Source: Chloroflexota bacterium
GTDB taxonomy: Bacteria > Chloroflexota > Dehalococcoidia > UBA2979
Direction: 5' to 3'
NCBI GenBank assembly: GCA_947446155.1
Contig: CANFFZ010000010.1
Coordinates: 1 to 31,035, forward strand
DNA length: 31,035 bases
Shown: positions 7,724 to 15,903 of the stretch, in pieces
How positions within the stretch are numbered: position 1 is the stretch's first letter
Layout: each line of letters begins with the position of its first letter
Notes under the pieces: model-generated
Database searches by the model: none
Told to the model about the DNA's origin: nothing
The model's input: only the letters and a program-made list of their open reading frames with translations
Translations under genes and position numbers: made by a program

Positions 7724-10396
7724 ATGACCTCCACCGGCTCCGGGGAAGAGGCCGCACGGCGCGCCTCCTTCGTCAACATCGGCGAGCGCACGAACGTCAC
7801 CGGCTCCGCGCGGTTCCGGCGCCTGATCCTCGCGGGTGACTATCTCGCGGCGGTCGAGGTCGCGCGCCAGCAGGTCGATGCCGGCGCGCAGATCATCGAC
7901 ATCAACATGGACGAGGGGATGCTGGACTCCGAGGTGGCGATGACGCGCTTCCTCAACCTCATCGCGACCGAGCCGGACATCGCGCGCGTCCCGATCATGG
8001 TGGATTCCTCGCGGTGGTCAGCCATTGAGGCAGGGCTGCGCTGCATCCAGGGCAAGGCGATCGTCAACTCGATCTCGCTGAAGGACGGCGAGGCGGCGTT
8101 CCTGCAGCGGGCGCGCCTCGTGCGGCGCTACGGCGCGGCAGCCGTCGTGATGGCGTTCGACGAGGACGGCCAGGCCGACTCGGCGGAGCGGAAGTTCGCG
8201 ATCTGCGAGCGGTCGTACCGGCTGCTGGTCGAGAGCGGCTTCCCACCCGAGGAGATCATCTTCGACCCCAACATCTTCGCGATCGCTACCGGCATCGAGG
8301 AGCACAACAACTACGCCCTCGACTTCTTCGACGCGACGCGCGCGATCAAGGCGAAGCTGCCCTACGCGAAGGTGTCCGGCGGCGTCTCGAACGTCTCGTT
8401 CGCCTTCCGCGGCAACGACGCGGTGCGCGAGGCGATGCACGCGGTCTTCCTCTACCACGCGATCGCGGCGGGGATGGACATGGCGATCGTCAACGCCGGC
8501 GCGCTGCCGGTGTACGACGAGATCCCCGAGGCCCTCCGCGTGCGCGTCGAGGATGTCATCCTCAATCGCCGCCCCGACGCGACGGAGCGCCTGCTGGAAG
8601 TCGCCGCCGAGTACAAGCGCGGCGCGCGCGACGAGGTGGTCGTCGACCTCGAATGGCGGCACGCGAGCGTCGGCGAGCGAATCACCTACGCCCTCGTACA
8701 TGGCGCGGACGAGTTCATTGTCGCGGACGTCGAGGAAGCGCGGCAGGGCGTCTCGCATCCCCTCGAAGTGATCGAGGGGCCGCTGATGGACGGGATGAAC
8801 GTCGTCGGCGACCTGTTCGGGGCGGGCAAGATGTTCTTGCCGCAGGTCGTGAAGAGCGCGCGCGTGATGAAGAAGGCGGTCGCGCACCTCGAACCGTTCA
8901 TCAACGCGCTAAAAGCCGAGGGCGGCAGCCGGAACAACGGCACGATCGTGATGGCGACCGTGAAGGGCGATGTCCACGACATCGGCAAGAACATCGTGGG
9001 CGTCGTCCTCGCGTGCAACAACTACGAGGTGATCGACCTCGGCGTGATGGTGCCCGCGCAGAAGATCCTGGACACGGCGATCGAGCGGCACGCAGACGCC
9101 ATCGGGCTCTCTGGGCTGATCACGCCCAGCCTCGAAGAGATGGCATATGTCGCGAGCGAGATGGAGCGGCAGGGATTCACCCGCCCGCTGCTGATCGGCG
9201 GCGCGACCACCAGCCGAGCGCATACCGCCGTAAAGATCGCACCGAACTACAGCGGCCCGCTCGTCTACGTCGCCGACGCGTCGAGGGCGGTCGGGGTGAT
9301 GTCGCGGCTGCTCTCCGAGACGCAGTCGGTCGGGTACGCCTCGGAGGTACGCGCGGAGTACGACGCCGTCCGCGCGGAGCACCTCGGACGGCAGGAGGTC
9401 GCCGACCGCACCCCCATCGCCGAGGCGCGTGCGCACCCTGCGCCCGTGCGGTGGGAGGGCTACACCCCGCCCGTCCCGAAGGCCCTCGGTGTCACCGTGC
9501 TCGACGACTACCCGCTCGCCGAGCTGGTCGAGCGGATTGACTGGACCCCGTTCTTCCAGACGTGGGAACTCGCCGGCTCCTACCCGAAGATCCTCGATGA
9601 CCCGACCGTAGGCCCCTCGGCTCGCGCCCTGCTCGATGACGCCCAGAAGATGCTGAAGCGGGTCGTGGACGAGCGCTGGCTGACGGCGCGCGGCGTCTTC
9701 GGCTTCTGGCCCGCCAACACCGACGGCGACGACATCGACCTCTACGAGGACGACTCGCGCTCACGCGTGCTGGCGACCATCCACACGCTGCGCCAGCAGA
9801 CCCCGCGCAACCGAGGTCGCGCGGAGAACTCGGCGCTCGCGGACTACATCGCGCCCGCGGAGAGCGGCACCCCGGACTACCTCGGCGCCTTCGCGGTGAC
9901 GGCGGGCATCGGCATTGAGGAGCGCGTCGCCGCCTTCGAGGCCGATCACGACGACTACTCCTCGATCATGCTGAAGGCACTCGCGGACCGCCTCGCCGAG
10001 GCGTTCGCGGAGCGGCTGCACGAGCACGTACGGCGCGAGTTCTGGGGCTACGCACCGGACGAGGCGCTGGACAACGCCTCGTTGATCGCGGAGCAGTACC
10101 GCGGCATCCGGCCGGCCCCCGGCTACCCCGCGTGTCCCGACCACACGGAGAAGGGGACCCTGTGGGCGATCCTCGACCCCGAGGCGCGCGCGGGCATCAC
10201 CATCACGGACTCGTTCGCGATGCTGCCGACCGCCGCCGTCAGCGGCTTCTACTTCGCCCACCCGGACGCCCGCTTCTTCGGCGTCGGCCGCATCGACCGC
10301 GACCAGGTCGAGGACTACGCGCGCCGCAAGGGCTGGACCGTCGAGGAAGCCGAGCGCTGGCTCGCGCCAAACCTCGGCTACGAGCGCAAGCGGTAG
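7724..10396 (+). CDS. metH: Methionine synthase, folate, cobalamin and activation domains (split MetH)
   Basis: 890 residues. Domains in order: pterin-binding barrel (about 15-275, starting [17 protein letters not shown]), cobalamin cap (about 300-390, [20 protein letters not shown]), B12 Rossmann domain (about 395-530) with the cobalt-ligand His418 in [12 protein letters not shown] plus [13 protein letters not shown] and [10 protein letters not shown], and the S-adenosylmethionine activation domain (about 560-885) with [12 protein letters not shown] and [12 protein letters not shown]. Only the homocysteine domain is missing, and it is supplied by the ORF ending immediately upstream. GGTGGAG (7705-7711) is the best ribosome site, 12 bases before ATG, so stop-start translational coupling is likely. 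It is convergent with ketopantoate reductase, 6 bases between stops. Confidence 0.95.
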   Translation: MTSTGSGEEAARRASFVNIGERTNVTGSARFRRLILAGDYLAAVEVARQQVDAGAQIIDINMDEGMLDSEVAMTRFLNLIATEPDIARVPIMVDSSRWSAIEAGLRCIQGKAIVNSISLKDGEAAFLQRARLVRRYGAAAVVMAFDEDGQADSAERKFAICERSYRLLVESGFPPEEIIFDPNIFAIATGIEEHNNYALDFFDATRAIKAKLPYAKVSGGVSNVSFAFRGNDAVREAMHAVFLYHAIAAGMDMAIVNAGALPVYDEIPEALRVRVEDVILNRRPDATERLLEVAAEYKRGARDEVVVDLEWRHASVGERITYALVHGADEFIVADVEEARQGVSHPLEVIEGPLMDGMNVVGDLFGAGKMFLPQVVKSARVMKKAVAHLEPFINALKAEGGSRNNGTIVMATVKGDVHDIGKNIVGVVLACNNYEVIDLGVMVPAQKILDTAIERHADAIGLSGLITPSLEEMAYVASEMERQGFTRPLLIGGATTSRAHTAVKIAPNYSGPLVYVADASRAVGVMSRLLSETQSVGYASEVRAEYDAVRAEHLGRQEVADRTPIAEARAHPAPVRWEGYTPPVPKALGVTVLDDYPLAELVERIDWTPFFQTWELAGSYPKILDDPTVGPSARALLDDAQKMLKRVVDERWLTARGVFGFWPANTDGDDIDLYEDDSRSRVLATIHTLRQQTPRNRGRAENSALADYIAPAESGTPDYLGAFAVTAGIGIEERVAAFEADHDDYSSIMLKALADRLAEAFAERLHEHVRREFWGYAPDEALDNASLIAEQYRGIRPAPGYPACPDHTEKGTLWAILDPEARAGITITDSFAMLPTAAVSGFYFAHPDARFFGVGRIDRDQVEDYARRKGWTVEEAERWLAPNLGYERKR

Positions 10397-10402
10397 GTCG
10401 GA

Positions 10403-11365
10403 CTACCCCCGCGCAGCGATATGCGCCAGGCACTCCTCGGGGGTGATCCAGCCAGGCTGGAGGCGGGCGGCGGCGGTCTGCGCGGCGATGTCAAGCATGG
10501 TGACGTTGCCGGGGGTGGGGACGCCGTACACGCGGCCGAGCATCACGATCTCGCCGTTGAGGTAGTCCGTCTCCAGCGAACGGCCGGTGACGACGCTCTG
10601 CCAGGTGGAGCCGCCTTCGCGTTTCAGTCCGGGGATTTCGCCGTAGACGAAGTTGGTCTGGCGCGCCTCCTCGACCGGGGTCCAGCGGATCCCAGCGGCG
10701 CGGAGGGCGGCTTCGGCCTCGGCGCGCAGGAGGGCGATGAGGGCGGTGGGGTCGTCCGTCGGGGTGAAGAGCGCCTGCGCGATGTTGTTCATGTTGAAGA
10801 TCAACTTGGCGTACTTCTGCTCCAGCGCCTTCGGGTCGGGTGCCGCCTCGAAGCCCGCGTCCTCCACGTCCCGGCAGAACTGCTCGACGGTGGCGTCGAC
10901 GCCCGAGGGGTAGACGCACGTGTCGAGGTTGCCCCAGACGGTGGCGCCGAACAGCAGCACCTCGCCCGGGGTGAGGTGGGTCGTGGGCATCTGGACGAGC
11001 GTGGCGTACACATGCTCGAAGCGGCGGGCGGCCATCCGCTCGTTCTCCACGCCGTTCTGCGCGCAGAAGACCCGCACGCGCGAGCCAGCAGCCTCGCGCA
11101 GGGCCTCGAGGGCAGCCACCGTGTCCTGCGTCTTCATCGTCAGTAGGACAACGTCGTCACCGCGCCAGTCGACCTCAGCGGGGGATCCGACGGCCACGAC
11201 CGGCACGCGCACGTCGTCGCGAGGGGTGCGGAGGCGAAGGCCGTCGGCCTGCATCGCGCGCAGGTGATCGCCGCGAGCGATGAGAACGACGTCCTTGCCT
11301 GCCTGGGCGAGTTTGCCGCCGATGCCGCCGCCGACCGCCCCGGCCCCGTAGACCACGTACCGCAT
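10403..11365 (-). CDS. panE: 2-dehydropantoate 2-reductase family protein
   Basis: 320 residues, ATG at 11365 with AGGAG at 6-base spacing. The NADPH-binding Rossmann motif is YGAGAVGGGIGGKLAQAG (residues 5-22), followed by VLIARGDHLRAMQADGLRL. FCAQNGVENE (about 98-107) is the conserved mid-domain Asn-Gly-Val loop. EQKYAKLIFNMNNIAQAL (about 186-203) contains the Lys and Asn expected for substrate binding and hydride transfer. PanE makes pantoate for coenzyme A, but this family is broad and paralogues act on other 2-oxo acids. No other pantothenate gene is nearby, so the specific pathway is inferred from the family. Confidence 0.85.
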   Translation of the reverse strand: MRYVVYGAGAVGGGIGGKLAQAGKDVVLIARGDHLRAMQADGLRLRTPRDDVRVPVVAVGSPAEVDWRGDDVVLLTMKTQDTVAALEALREAAGSRVRVFCAQNGVENERMAARRFEHVYATLVQMPTTHLTPGEVLLFGATVWGNLDTCVYPSGVDATVEQFCRDVEDAGFEAAPDPKALEQKYAKLIFNMNNIAQALFTPTDDPTALIALLRAEAEAALRAAGIRWTPVEEARQTNFVYGEIPGLKREGGSTWQSVVTGRSLETDYLNGEIVMLGRVYGVPTPGNVTMLDIAAQTAAARLQPGWITPEECLAHIAARG

Positions 11366-11474
11366 CGCCCGCTCCTGCCTCGATGAGTGCCAGGGGCGAG
11401 GATAGCGCGCGCCGTGTTACGACTGGACGGCTGCGGGATGATCGAGGGCGCCAGCACGGCCGAGGAGGCCCTCG

Positions 11475-12020
11475 ATGCCCACACCCCGCGAGTACGGTGC
11501 CCCGCCTCAGGTCACGCCGAAGGGCCTGACGGACTACCTCGAGGCGATGAGCAAATGCGTGATGCAGACCGGCATTTCGTGGACGGTCGTGGACAAGAAG
11601 TGGCCGGAGCTACGCGAGGCGTTCCTCCGCTTCGACCCACAGCGCCTCCTGGCCCTCGACGAGGCCGACATCGAGGCGCTGCTGACGGACACCCGGATCA
11701 CCCGTAATCGCACGAAGGTGAACGCGGTGCTGCACAACGCCTCGCGCATGCTCGAACTCGAGGAGCAGCACGGGACGTTTCGGAAGTACCTGCGCTCGAA
11801 GGCGGACTACTGGGACCGCGTGAAGATGCTGGGCAAGGACTTCAAGTTCATGGGTGACATGGGCGCCTTCCACTTCCTCTACGTCGTGAAGGAGCAGGTG
11901 CCCTCCTACGACGAGTGGCGTGCCGTTGTTAAGCCGAAGCGGGCGCCGGAGCCTGGGACTCCTCGGGCGCAGGGTGGGCGCGGAACTGCCACAGCAGCAG
12001 CACGTCGTACACGCTCTTGA
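11475..12020 (+). CDS. Tag-like DNA-3-methyladenine glycosylase I fold protein, catalytic Glu apparently missing
   Basis: 181 residues, ATG after GAGGAGG at 6-base spacing. MQTGISWTVVDKKWPELREAF (about residues 30-50), FDPQRLLALDEADIEALL and IEALLTDTRITRNRTKVNAV match the helix-hairpin-helix core of Tag. Aligned by eye to E. coli Tag (LEGQQAGLSW), the base-recognising Glu38 corresponds to Cys28 here. The usual Cys/His zinc ligands are also not seen. It may bind DNA without normal 3-methyladenine excision, or act on another base. Its last 31 codons, Arg- and Ala-rich (RAPEPGTPRAQGGRG), overlap the convergent MFS gene by 92 bases and look like a non-conserved extension. Confidence 0.75.
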   Translation: MPTPREYGAPPQVTPKGLTDYLEAMSKCVMQTGISWTVVDKKWPELREAFLRFDPQRLLALDEADIEALLTDTRITRNRTKVNAVLHNASRMLELEEQHGTFRKYLRSKADYWDRVKMLGKDFKFMGDMGAFHFLYVVKEQVPSYDEWRAVVKPKRAPEPGTPRAQGGRGTATAAARRTRS

Positions 12021-13170
12021 GGATCCCGGCGCAGATCAGCGGCCACCCGAACGACGAGACCTGAAGCATGGCCCCCGCAAGCAGCGGCGCAAACGCGGCA
12101 GCGAGGCTCCTCGGCACGTTCGTGACGCTCGCGGCGGCGGCGCGCTCCTCCGGAGGCACGACGGCCATGACGTAGGACTGGCGCGCGGGGACGTCCATCT
12201 GGCTCAGCACCATGCGCGCCAGCAGGCAGCAGACGGCCAACGGCGCGTTGGGCATCAGCGCGGCGAAGATCAGCAGCACGTTCGAGGGCAGGTGCGTATA
12301 CACCATCGTCCGGATCAGCCCGATCCGCGCGGCCAGCCACGGCGACGCGAGTTGCGAGGTCGCTGCGAGCAGCCCTGCCGCAAAGAAGATCGCCCCGACG
12401 GTGGCAACGGGCATGTCGAAGCGCTCGAACAGCCACAGCGCGAGCAGCGACTGCACGACGAAGCCGCCACCGAAGGCGTCGATCGAGAACAGCACCGTCA
12501 GGCGGTAGACCGTCCGCCTCGCCTTCCGCAGCGGCGCACCCGATCGAAAGCCCTCGACGGTCGTGTCCACGCGGAGCCCCGAGTAGACCGCGAACAACAC
12601 CAGCGCCGTCGCGGCATACAGCAGGAACGCGAGCCGCTCCGCCTGCACGAGGTCCCAGCCCATGCCTCGGGACACCGCTACGGGTAGGCCAGCGCAGAGC
12701 GCACCGACCGCTGCCGCAAACAGCCCGCCGAGGTTGTAGCGAGCGAAGATGGCCGTTCGGTCGCGGGCCTCGACGGTCTCAGAGAGGAGCGCCTGCTCCG
12801 TGGGGAGGAAGACCGAGACGTCGCCGTTCGACGGGTTGAGGGTGCCCACAACGGCAATCGCGAGCAGCGGCCAGAACGCGGTCACGGTCGCGAAGCCGAG
12901 GCCCGTCCCCGCCATGAGGCCGACGGCGCCGAACAACAGGGTGCGCCGGCTGATCTCGTACCCAAACAGCCCGAGGCCGAGCGTCAGCGCTGCCGACCCC
13001 AGGAGTGTCCCGGTCACGATCGCGCTGATCTCTACCGGCGAGAACCCAGCATCGCGGAGATACGCGGCCAGCAGTACCGACACGAAGCCATCCGCCAGCC
13101 CTCGGACGGTACGTGCGGCGACGAGCCGCGAGGCGTCGCCCCTGGCGGAAGCCGGGAGGAGCCAGCGCAT
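11929..13170 (-). CDS. Major facilitator superfamily transporter
   Basis: 413 residues with about 12 membrane helices. The ATG at 13170 follows AGGTGAG at suitable spacing and begins MRWLLPASARGDASRLVAAR; the open frame continues 165 codons further but that part is antisense to metF and Arg-rich. SVLLAAYLRDAGFSPVEISA (about residues 26-45) and FGYEISRRTLLFGAVGLMAG (about 65-85) follow the MFS pattern. The central loop reads SGLRVDTTVEGFRSG. The second half contains PWLAARIGLIRTMVYTHLP, the repeat of motif A. The substrate is unknown. The 3' end overlaps the Tag-like gene on the other strand. The 135-base gap before it is shared with metF, which is transcribed the opposite way. Confidence 0.87.
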   Translation of the reverse strand: MRWLLPASARGDASRLVAARTVRGLADGFVSVLLAAYLRDAGFSPVEISAIVTGTLLGSAALTLGLGLFGYEISRRTLLFGAVGLMAGTGLGFATVTAFWPLLAIAVVGTLNPSNGDVSVFLPTEQALLSETVEARDRTAIFARYNLGGLFAAAVGALCAGLPVAVSRGMGWDLVQAERLAFLLYAATALVLFAVYSGLRVDTTVEGFRSGAPLRKARRTVYRLTVLFSIDAFGGGFVVQSLLALWLFERFDMPVATVGAIFFAAGLLAATSQLASPWLAARIGLIRTMVYTHLPSNVLLIFAALMPNAPLAVCCLLARMVLSQMDVPARQSYVMAVVPPEERAAAASVTNVPRSLAAAFAPLLAGAMLQVSSFGWPLICAGILKSVYDVLLLWQFRAHPAPEESQAPAPASA

Positions 13171-13305
13171 AAAGGCGCTCACCTGACAGAGCCTGAGGCA
13201 ATGTGCTTGAGCGTGGACGCCAGCTTCCCTGATACCTCGCCATTCTCCTCTGGTCTCACAAGACTTCCGCTGTACGGCGCGCGATTCTGCCGTGATCATG
13301 CCCTC

Positions 13306-14160
13306 ATGCCGAAGATCGCCGAACTCCTCGCGCAAGGACGCACACTCTCGTTCGAGTTCTCCGCGCCCCGTGACGCCGAGGGCGAGCGACGGCTGTCGAG
13401 GAGCCTCGAGCGGCTGTCCGCGCTGCGGCCGGCGTTCATGTCGGTCACGTATGGCGCCGGTGGCACCTCGCGCGGGCCGACGCCCGAGGTCGTGCGCAAC
13501 ATCATCGGCCTCGGTGTGACGGGGATGCCGCACCTCACGTGTGTCTCGCACACGCAGGAGGAGATCGGCGCGCTGCTCGACACCTACGCAGCGATGGGCG
13601 TCGAGAACCTGCTCGCGCTGCACGGCGACCTCCCGGAGGGGACGACCGAGGTGCCATCGGGGCATTTCACCCGCGCGATCGACCTCGTCGCGCTCGCGCG
13701 GCAGCGTCCCGGCTGGTCAATCGGCGTGGCCGCCCACCCGGAGGGACACCCAAAAGCCGCGCGCGTTGAGGCCGGCCTCGACCATCACGCGCAGAAACTG
13801 GCGGCCGCCGACTTCGCGATCACGCAGTTCTTCTTCCGCGCGGAGCACTACACCCGTTTCGTGGAGGCGATGGCCGCGCGCGGCGTCCACACCCCCGTGA
13901 TCGCCGGGATTATGCCCCCCACCAACATCGAGGGTATCGGGCGGATGGCGGCGCTCAACGGCACGGAGTATCCGCAAGAAATCCTCGCGCGCCTCGAAGC
14001 CGCGGGGGAGGACGTGGACGCGCGGCGCCTGATCGCCATCGACGAGGCGACCCGGCTCGGGGAGGCGCTACTGGCCGCGGGCGCGCCCGGGCTGCACATC
14101 TACACGATGAACTTCAGCGAGCCCGCCCGCACCGTGGCGCGGAACCTCGGGCTCGCCTGA
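13306..14160 (+). CDS. metF: Methylenetetrahydrofolate reductase
   Basis: 284 residues. The ATG at 13306 gives the family start MPKIAELLAQGRTLSFEFSA; an in-frame ATG at 13201 would add 35 unrelated residues. No convincing ribosome site precedes 13306. Landmarks: Glu17 in LSFEFSAP (proton-donor Glu of the FEF motif), SVTYGAGGTSRGPTPE, PHLTCVSHTQEEI, LALHGDLPEGTTE (the RGD-like loop), GVAAHPEGHPKA and AADFAITQFFFRAEHY, followed by GIMPPTN. The enzyme reduces 5,10-methylene-tetrahydrofolate to 5-methyl-tetrahydrofolate with FAD, the methyl donor for the MetH parts encoded about 3 kb upstream. It is not in the same transcript as them. Confidence 0.95.
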   Translation: MPKIAELLAQGRTLSFEFSAPRDAEGERRLSRSLERLSALRPAFMSVTYGAGGTSRGPTPEVVRNIIGLGVTGMPHLTCVSHTQEEIGALLDTYAAMGVENLLALHGDLPEGTTEVPSGHFTRAIDLVALARQRPGWSIGVAAHPEGHPKAARVEAGLDHHAQKLAAADFAITQFFFRAEHYTRFVEAMAARGVHTPVIAGIMPPTNIEGIGRMAALNGTEYPQEILARLEAAGEDVDARRLIAIDEATRLGEALLAAGAPGLHIYTMNFSEPARTVARNLGLA

Positions 14161-14170
14161 GGCCGGGCAC

Positions 14171-14188
14171 CCCTCGTGGAACCGAGGG
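14171..14188 (+). terminator. Short hairpin after metF
   Basis: CCCTCG (14171-14176) pairs with CGAGGG (14183-14188) around a TGGAAC loop, 10 bases after the metF stop. There is no T-run, so it could be a weak terminator or a 3' stabilising hairpin. Confidence 0.3.
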
Positions 14189-14199
14189 AGCGGTGGTGC

Positions 14200-14205
14200 T
14201 AGGCT
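14200..14205 (+). promoter_or_regulatory. Candidate -10 element (TAGGCT) for the small ORF and thioesterase
   Basis: TAGGCT in the context GCTAGGCT, 25 bases before the ATG at 14231. The identical octamer GCTAGGCT occurs before the phosphatase-family gene at 19322. No clear -35 is seen. Confidence 0.35.
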
Positions 14206-14230
14206 CGGCGCGGACTGGCAGGAGCGCGGT

Positions 14231-14419
14231 ATGGGTTGTCCCGTCCACATCTGGGTGCCAATGATGGCCACCGCCGCCCCGTTCGCGCGGGTGGCGCGCG
14301 ACAAGGTGCGCTCGCTGACCTCGAAGCCCTCGATCGTTGAGACGCCTCGCGAGGTGCATCGCTGGGCGCCCGTCGGCACCGCGACAGCCGCCGCCGAGGC
14401 CGACTCAACCGCCCGCTAG
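14231..14419 (+). CDS. Small protein of unknown function (62 residues)
   Basis: Starts MGCPVHIWVPMMATAAPFAR, then a basic segment RVARDKVRSLTSKP and a C-terminal Ala/Glu-rich end. The first 20 residues are mildly hydrophobic. It is preceded by AGGAG at 6-base spacing (14220-14224) and a candidate -10 element. It is not recognised as any family. In favour of a real gene are the ribosome site and the lack of any other gene in the interval. Against it is the ease with which short ORFs arise at this GC content. The thioesterase start lies 35 bases after its stop. Confidence 0.5.
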   Translation: MGCPVHIWVPMMATAAPFARVARDKVRSLTSKPSIVETPREVHRWAPVGTATAAAEADSTAR

Positions 14420-14440
14420 CACTCGAAACTACCTGCAACC

Positions 14441-14457
14441 GGAAGGCGGCCCACCTG
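14441..14457 (+). promoter_or_regulatory. Ribosome site and CTG start of the thioesterase
   Basis: GGAAGG (14441-14446) lies 8 bases before CTG (14455-14457), which is exactly where the thioesterase family begins. No in-frame ATG, GTG or TTG exists between the upstream in-frame TGA (14338-14340) and ATG 14602. Confidence 0.5.
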
Positions 14458-15264
14458 GCCGAGGCGATCTTCACGCGCGATGGCGACGCGTTCATCCCCA
14501 CGGAGCACGCGAAGAGCCCCTGGAGCCCGGACGGCCTGCACGGCGGGCCGCCCTCGGGCCTGCTCGCCTACGCCATCGAGCGTGCCATCGACGATCCGGA
14601 GATGCAGGTCGCGCGGCTGACCGTCGATCTCTTCCGCATGGTGCCCAACGTGCCTCTCCGCACGAAGGTCGAGGTGGTGCGCGGCGGCCGTCGCGTGATC
14701 GGCGTCGACGCCGTGCTGATCGCTGACGGGGTCGAAGTCGTGCGCGCCTCGGCGTTGTTGCTGCGACGATCCGAGGCGCCCGTGGGAGGCGGTGTGTACC
14801 CGCCACCGGCAGGGCCGGAGGGGTACGCCTCCCAGCCGGGGATCAGCCGGTTCCCGCACGTCGCTCCGCCGGGAGCGCCGCTCGAGCGGCCGCACCTGCG
14901 CGGCTTCCACACCTCGGTCGAGACGCGCTGGGTATCGGCGCCGGGCGACCAGCCGCCGACCACGTGGGTGCGCATCCCGATGCCGTTCATCGAGGGCGAA
15001 GAGACGACACCGGTGACCCGGGCGGCGGCGCTCGCGGACTTCGGCAACGCGCTGGGTGGCCTCGCGGGCGTGGGAAAGAACCTGTCCTACATCAACGCGG
15101 ACATCAACCTGCACCTGTTCCGCGAGCCCGTCGGCGAGTGGCTCTGCATCCGGGTCGACCATCGTGACGAGGCGGCTGGCGTGGGCATCGTCGAGTCGGT
15201 CTGGTACGACGAGCGCGGGCGGTACGGACGTGTCTCGCAGTCGCGGCTCGCGAACGGGCGGTAA
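14455..15264 (+). CDS. TesB-like double-hotdog acyl-CoA thioesterase, apparent CTG start
   Basis: 269 residues if read from CTG. The first 49 residues (including FTRDGDAFIPTEHAKSPWSP and LHGGPPSGLLAYAIE) are clear family sequence: the HGG motif opens the N-terminal hotdog domain, so the ATG at 14602 is too late. The second hotdog contains TWVRIPMPFIEGEETTPVTR and AALADFGNALGGLAG (about 195-215), matching the catalytic Asp/Asn region of this group. HLRGFHTSVETRWVS and EWLCIRVDHRD are further typical strands. These enzymes hydrolyse acyl-CoA; chain length is unknown. It probably shares a transcript with the small upstream ORF and is convergent with the GNAT gene, 6 bases between stops. A sequencing error at the 5' end is an alternative to a CTG start. 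Confidence 0.8.
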   Translation: MAEAIFTRDGDAFIPTEHAKSPWSPDGLHGGPPSGLLAYAIERAIDDPEMQVARLTVDLFRMVPNVPLRTKVEVVRGGRRVIGVDAVLIADGVEVVRASALLLRRSEAPVGGGVYPPPAGPEGYASQPGISRFPHVAPPGAPLERPHLRGFHTSVETRWVSAPGDQPPTTWVRIPMPFIEGEETTPVTRAAALADFGNALGGLAGVGKNLSYINADINLHLFREPVGEWLCIRVDHRDEAAGVGIVESVWYDERGRYGRVSQSRLANGR

Positions 15265-15270
15265 GCACCG

Positions 15271-15789
15271 CTAGGCCTCGGTCGTTGCCTCCGAGGCGAG
15301 GCGCGCGATCGTGTCGCGGTCCATGCGGTACGGCAGCCACGTCTCCTGGTGCGCCATCCCGAGGGCTTCGTAGAACCCGCGTGCAGGGTTCCAGTCGAGC
15401 ACCGCGAGGTCGATGCGAGCCGCGCCGCGCTGCCACGCGAGCTGCGCGACGGCTGCAAGGATCGCGCGCCCGACGCCACTCCCCCGCTCCTCGTCGATGA
15501 CAAACAGGTCTTCGATGTAGATGCCGGGGCGGCCCTCCCACGTGGAGTAGCTCGGGAAGAACAGCGCGAAGCCCACAGGTGTCCAGATGGCATCGCTCAG
15601 GCGCTCGGCGATCACCACCTCGAAGGCTGGGCGAGTACCGAAGCCGTCGCGCACGACGTCCGCAGCGGTCAGGTGGACATGCTCGACGGGCTCGTGCTCG
15701 AAGCGGGCGAGGCCACGCACGAACTCGACGATCGCGGGGGCGTCAGCGGGGACGGCGGGGCGGACGCGGAGCGTGGGGTCGGCAGGCAC
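15271..15789 (-). CDS. GNAT-family N-acetyltransferase (SAT1-like)
   Basis: 172 residues; GTG start at 15789 with GAGGAG 5 bases upstream. [20 protein letters not shown] is the first strand and helix. The acetyl-CoA loop is [10 protein letters not shown] (about residues 102-111), matching R/Q-x-x-G-x-[18 protein letters not shown] (about 88-103) and [19 protein letters not shown] near the C-terminus match the spermidine/diamine acetyltransferase-like subgroup, in which WxxxRPGxYIEDLFV is characteristic. The acceptor may be a polyamine or other amine, but this is not settled by sequence. It sits between two plus-strand units and has no operon partner. Confidence 0.85.
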   Translation of the reverse strand: MPADPTLRVRPAVPADAPAIVEFVRGLARFEHEPVEHVHLTAADVVRDGFGTRPAFEVVIAERLSDAIWTPVGFALFFPSYSTWEGRPGIYIEDLFVIDEERGSGVGRAILAAVAQLAWQRGAARIDLAVLDWNPARGFYEALGMAHQETWLPYRMDRDTIARLASEATTEA

Positions 15790-15903
15790 GAGGGCTCCTC
15801 GGACGGTGGCGGGCAGATTCGGACGAGCGCAGGGGCCATGCTACCGTTTTCGTCCGCCGAGCCACGCACGCGCTCGCGGGCCTCGCGCCGGATGGGCACG
15901 CCG

